A stretch of 64,000 nt of DNA, taken from NCBI RefSeq assembly GCF_949987535.1, contig NC_080067.1:9799654-9863653 (forward strand), read 5' to 3'. The stretch comes from Balaenoptera acutorostrata. Taxonomy: Eukaryota > Chordata > Mammalia > Artiodactyla > Balaenopteridae. Shown here one piece after another: positions 60,943-64,000 of the stretch. Position 1 is the first letter of the stretch. Every line of letters starts with the position of its first letter. The notes below the pieces were generated by a model. The model searched no databases and was not told where the DNA came from. It saw only the letters and a list, made by a program, of their open reading frames with translations. The translations under genes were made by a program, and so were the position numbers.

Positions 60943-60960
60943 AAAAATCTTCATAACCCA

Positions 60961-60980
60961 TTTTGGTTATAAAACCAAAA
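60961..60980. repeat. 8-bp inverted repeat beside the SINE
   Basis: TTTTGGTT and AACCAAAA lie around the loop ATAA. Confidence 0.75.
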
Positions 60981-61735
60981 GTTTTGGTATACTGTATTTA
61001 TCATATTTATGATTTTCCTCTTTTCACTTCACAATTTATAATCTTTTAACCTCCTAGAGCATTTTTTCTTATGGGATTTTGAATATTCTTAGTTTTATAT
61101 ATTTTGTTGCAGTATGAGACCATAATAATAATTTTGTTTGGAATCTTTAAATATTTTAAAAATGATTTTGAAGAATACATTCAAAAAGTTATCCTTCTGA
61201 GTAGCAAAAAAAAATGGCATTAGTAACATAAATTAATTGATTGCTGTTTTATTGAATTATTAGACTGAAAGCACTGATACACGTGTGATCTTCCTGTATC
61301 TGTTTTGCTGAAGTATTAGTTTCAAACCTACTAAACAAGTAACCTAATGCAAAATTTAAAATTCAGCTGGATAATTTATACCAAGAAGTAGCTCAAAGTG
61401 AGATATTATGTGAATTGTAGAGACCACAACTTGGCAAAATTTTTAAAGAGAGTACTCAATTGAAGATACTTCTAGGCTTGAACCAGCGTATTTAGAACTA
61501 AGGAGACTTTCTAAAATAAAATGAAATCTCAAAAACTTGAGGAATTAGTGGCGTGATCTAAACTTCATTTTACTCAGTGAATTCAGATTACTTAATGTTA
61601 CAGGAGTCAGCAGAATTAAAATTGAGATCATTCATTTGTTACTTCTTTTGTCCTCGACATCCCTTTTGCAGGAGTGCAAGATACTGAGGTAGGCATGTAT
61701 ATGAAGTGATATGTAGTATGTGCTTTTTCTCTTAA
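60981..61735. other. AT-rich unique sequence
   Basis: No feature recognised. Confidence 0.4.
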
Positions 61736-61737
61736 TC

Positions 61738-62030
61738 AGCCTTTTTTCTTATCCCTTTCTCCTCCTATCTTTTAAAAAAAATTTTATTCCCTTCATGGCA
61801 CAAATAATCTAATCTGCCTACCTGCTAGATTAGAAACCTTGTAAATAAACTAAACTTCTTTCTCTTCTTCCATTTCTATGTCTGGGTACCACCATTTTTC
61901 TCATGTTCTTTTGTCTCTCACTCCTCCATATCTATAGCCACTGTGCTAGTTCGGTTGTTAGCACTCTATCCCACTACTGGAATTATCTTTCTAAAATACT
62001 AAGTACCCAATAATTGGTTCAGCTATTTTT
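61738..62030 (+). mobile_element. Possible L2 relic
   Basis: 'atggcacaaataatctaatc', 'gccactgtgctagttcggtt' and 'ggaattatctttctaaaata' weakly follow L2 order. Confidence 0.35.
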
Positions 62031-63445
62031 CTATGCTGATAATAATTAGCAATATTATCCAGTTTAGGTTTCTTTTATTCTTTTTGAGAAGTGGCTAATA
62101 GGCAGTGAGATCAATAAAGGAACAGTAGTTTGGTAGTAAAGTAAGTGATGGGAAAGTCATGAGCCACAAAACAGAAAAAATACATGTGTTAAATAATTGA
62201 GTCCTTTGTAGAGCTAACTTATTATCTGTTCTCTTCTGGTTTTAATTACTATTGTGCACTTCTGTTTTCTGAGAACTAAAGCTTCCTCAGAATTCTGGCA
62301 TAACTTGGGACAGTGACTGCTTTTCATAGGCTTTCCTCCAGTGCAGTCAGCTATGGTTCGAGTTTTCTTTTTGCAATTTGAACAAGATAAATTACAGTTT
62401 TTATTGGATAAAAGGTGACAGGCAGGTGATGTTACAAAAAGGCAATAGATTAAAAAAAAAATGGAACTCTGAAGCAAATGGAATAACATAAGGAGGAGTA
62501 GTTAATGAGATGTGGAATAATTTAATAAGCCTGGAACAGAGAATTTAGAATACAAAATAAAATTATGGTAATGCTTAAAGTTTTAGCCTGTTTAATCTAA
62601 AATAATTTCTTCAGAAATCTTATTTATTTTCATCTTAGTTACAGGAACACACTTAAAAGAAGGGAATACCTTAATTATAAATATGTTTGTATCCTTGTTG
62701 CACTGTGAAGGATGTCTACTTTGAAAAGTCCCATGCCTCATGTCTGCCACAAGAAATGCACAAAAACTAACATATGCTCAAGGGAATTTTTCATCTCTTG
62801 GAGTCAGGTTGAATCTGCAGCTTTCTTAAGGAAACCACAGTTCCAGGAATTTTCTAACTTTTCATGAGCATTTAGACTGGTCTCCGAGATTGAAATGGAC
62901 CTCAGGTGCCCAAAGCAACTCGCAGAAATGACCCAACCTCTTTTGGTTTATTTAGAATGATGGAGACTGATCTGTTTCTTATTTGTAAGCTAATTTGAAC
63001 TTGGTATCAGAGCTTGATCCTAAATGAATCAGGATATAGAGAAGAGAGGCTATGTTGGCATCAAGAGCAAAATTAGAAGATATAATCCTCAAATCACAAG
63101 AATTTTTCTCTTCTTTAATTGTACATACATTGGTTTCTGTTTTGCCTGGAGCTTAGGGTAGTGTGGGTTCAAACTTGGTACCAACTGTCTGTGAGAAATG
63201 AGCATGACTGTTTGAGAGAAAATAATGTCACATACTACTATAAGAATTCTAAGATGAGTGATTTTGGAAGTGAAGGTATGTTTTATTATTAGGACAACCT
63301 AGAGGTATTTCATTTACCATAGAAGTCAAAGAAACAGACTTAGATTGTGTCAGTGCTTTGGGGATAGTGGCTATATAAAGGTTTATAAAATTAAGGGAAG
63401 TTATGAACAGAGTGAGTAACAATCAGGTATATTACACTTATAATT
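62031..63445. other. Unique sequence
   Basis: A 91-codon minus-strand frame at 62214-62489 has coding-like composition in its second half, but no donor site fits it. No repeat is recognised. Confidence 0.4.
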
Positions 63446-63449
63446 GAAA

Positions 63450-63690
63450 TGGCATGATACAGTGGTTAAGACCATATGGCCTGTGGGTTAAGATTTCTTG
63501 GGTTCAAATCCCAGCTTTACCATTTGTTAGTGATGAGGTCTTGGGCAAGTTAGTGTCCTTAAGTTCTTATTAACTGTTTTGTTTATTTGTTTGTTTTGGT
63601 GGGGGTGGGGTGGAGGTAAGGTGGCATCAAATGAGATACTTCATATAGATATCAATATCATGGTAGAGTATTGATGTTATTGTCACTAAA
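63450..63690 (+). mobile_element. MIR SINE
   Basis: 'gatacagtggttaagaccat', 'tcttgggttcaaatcccagc', 'tttaccatttgttagtgatg' and 'cttgggcaagttagtgtcct' follow the tRNA-like head and core of MIR. The 3' part contains a GT/GGGGT-rich expansion. Confidence 0.88.
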
Positions 63691-64000
63691 GTATTTTTTC
63701 AAGCAGCTTTGTTATCCTTAGCTTTCTATTCCCTGTCGTGGTCATGTAAGTCATGAGGTTAAAAGCAAACAAACCTGAGTGGGTATTTTCTTTGATTCAG
63801 AGGAATACAAGGAGACCGTATGTACTAAACTTTAAACTTTTAACTGCTCACATTTAGCTTCGCACATAAGCCTTGAAAGAATAACACCCATCTTGAAATT
63901 TCAAAATTAAAAAATTAAATTCCGTTAACCTTGGGTGGAAATTTGGAGTTTTAGAATTCGTCAGAATCTCTTAAGCCTCTGGAATGTTGTTAAGGCAGCC
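63691..64000. other. Unique sequence to the window end
   Basis: No feature recognised. Confidence 0.4.

Noticed and set aside
62214..62489. Minus-strand frame with cysteine-rich, charged second half, considered as an exon
   Set aside because: The 5' part is a T-rich artefact and no GT donor or polyadenylation context fits the end of the frame. Left as an unassigned frame.

Overview
This window is mammalian nuclear DNA, almost certainly from a cetacean or a close cetartiodactyl relative. The main evidence is at least twelve long and three short copies of the tRNA-derived CHR-type SINE. Its head reads like 'cttccctggtggcgcagtgg', the B box like 'ggttcgagccc', and it ends in an AAATAAATAAA tail. 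There are also cetartiodactyl-type L1 3' ends ('ctgtatagcacagggaact') and ancient mammalian repeats (L2, MIR, MLT1, MER5A, L1M, CR1/L3). The sequence is AT-rich, with no operons, CRISPR arrays or prokaryotic genes.

Nearly all of the window is intronic or intergenic. Most open frames are accidents inside GC-rich SINE bodies or LINE relics. The one stretch I would defend as host coding sequence is a probable last exon on the minus strand at 46209-46485. It has a branch-point-like CTAAC, a pyrimidine tract ending in TTTAG, an open frame of 91 complete codons, a TGA stop and AATAAA signals about 165-210 bases downstream. I do not recognise the protein. The exon lies in a stretch of almost 2.9 kb with few repeats (about 43.75-46.69 kb), which fits an exon, a 3' UTR and conserved flanks.

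Layout: 1-9 kb is mostly unique AT-rich sequence with a short SINE, L1 fragments and a MIR pair at its end. 9-14 kb holds two CHR SINEs, a CR1/L3 reverse-transcriptase relic (12.2-12.7 kb) and an LTR 3' end (13.0-13.2 kb). 15.6-16.6 kb is an L1M relic carrying a SINE that appears to have a 3' transduction. 19-25.6 kb is rich in repeats (L1, L2, MIR, a GT microsatellite, an MLT1 split by a SINE, and two L1M pieces). 27-29.6 kb has L1 ends, two SINEs and L2. 31.8-39.4 kb has an L1M end, two MIRs, an MLT2-like LTR, a SINE and an MLT1 LTR. 41.8-43.6 kb is a nested L2/L1/SINE block. 46.2-46.9 kb has the exon and a MER5A. 47.1-56.1 kb is dominated by a minus-strand L1M of about 4 kb containing two SINEs, followed by L2 copies in opposite orientations. 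56-64 kb is mostly unique, with two MIRs and one SINE.

The biology visible here is the layered insertion history of a mammalian intron or intergenic region. Target-site duplications and nesting give relative ages. I found no evidence for a previously undescribed system. The items most worth checking are the candidate terminal exon, the SINE 3' transduction and a few repeat-free, higher-GC blocks.
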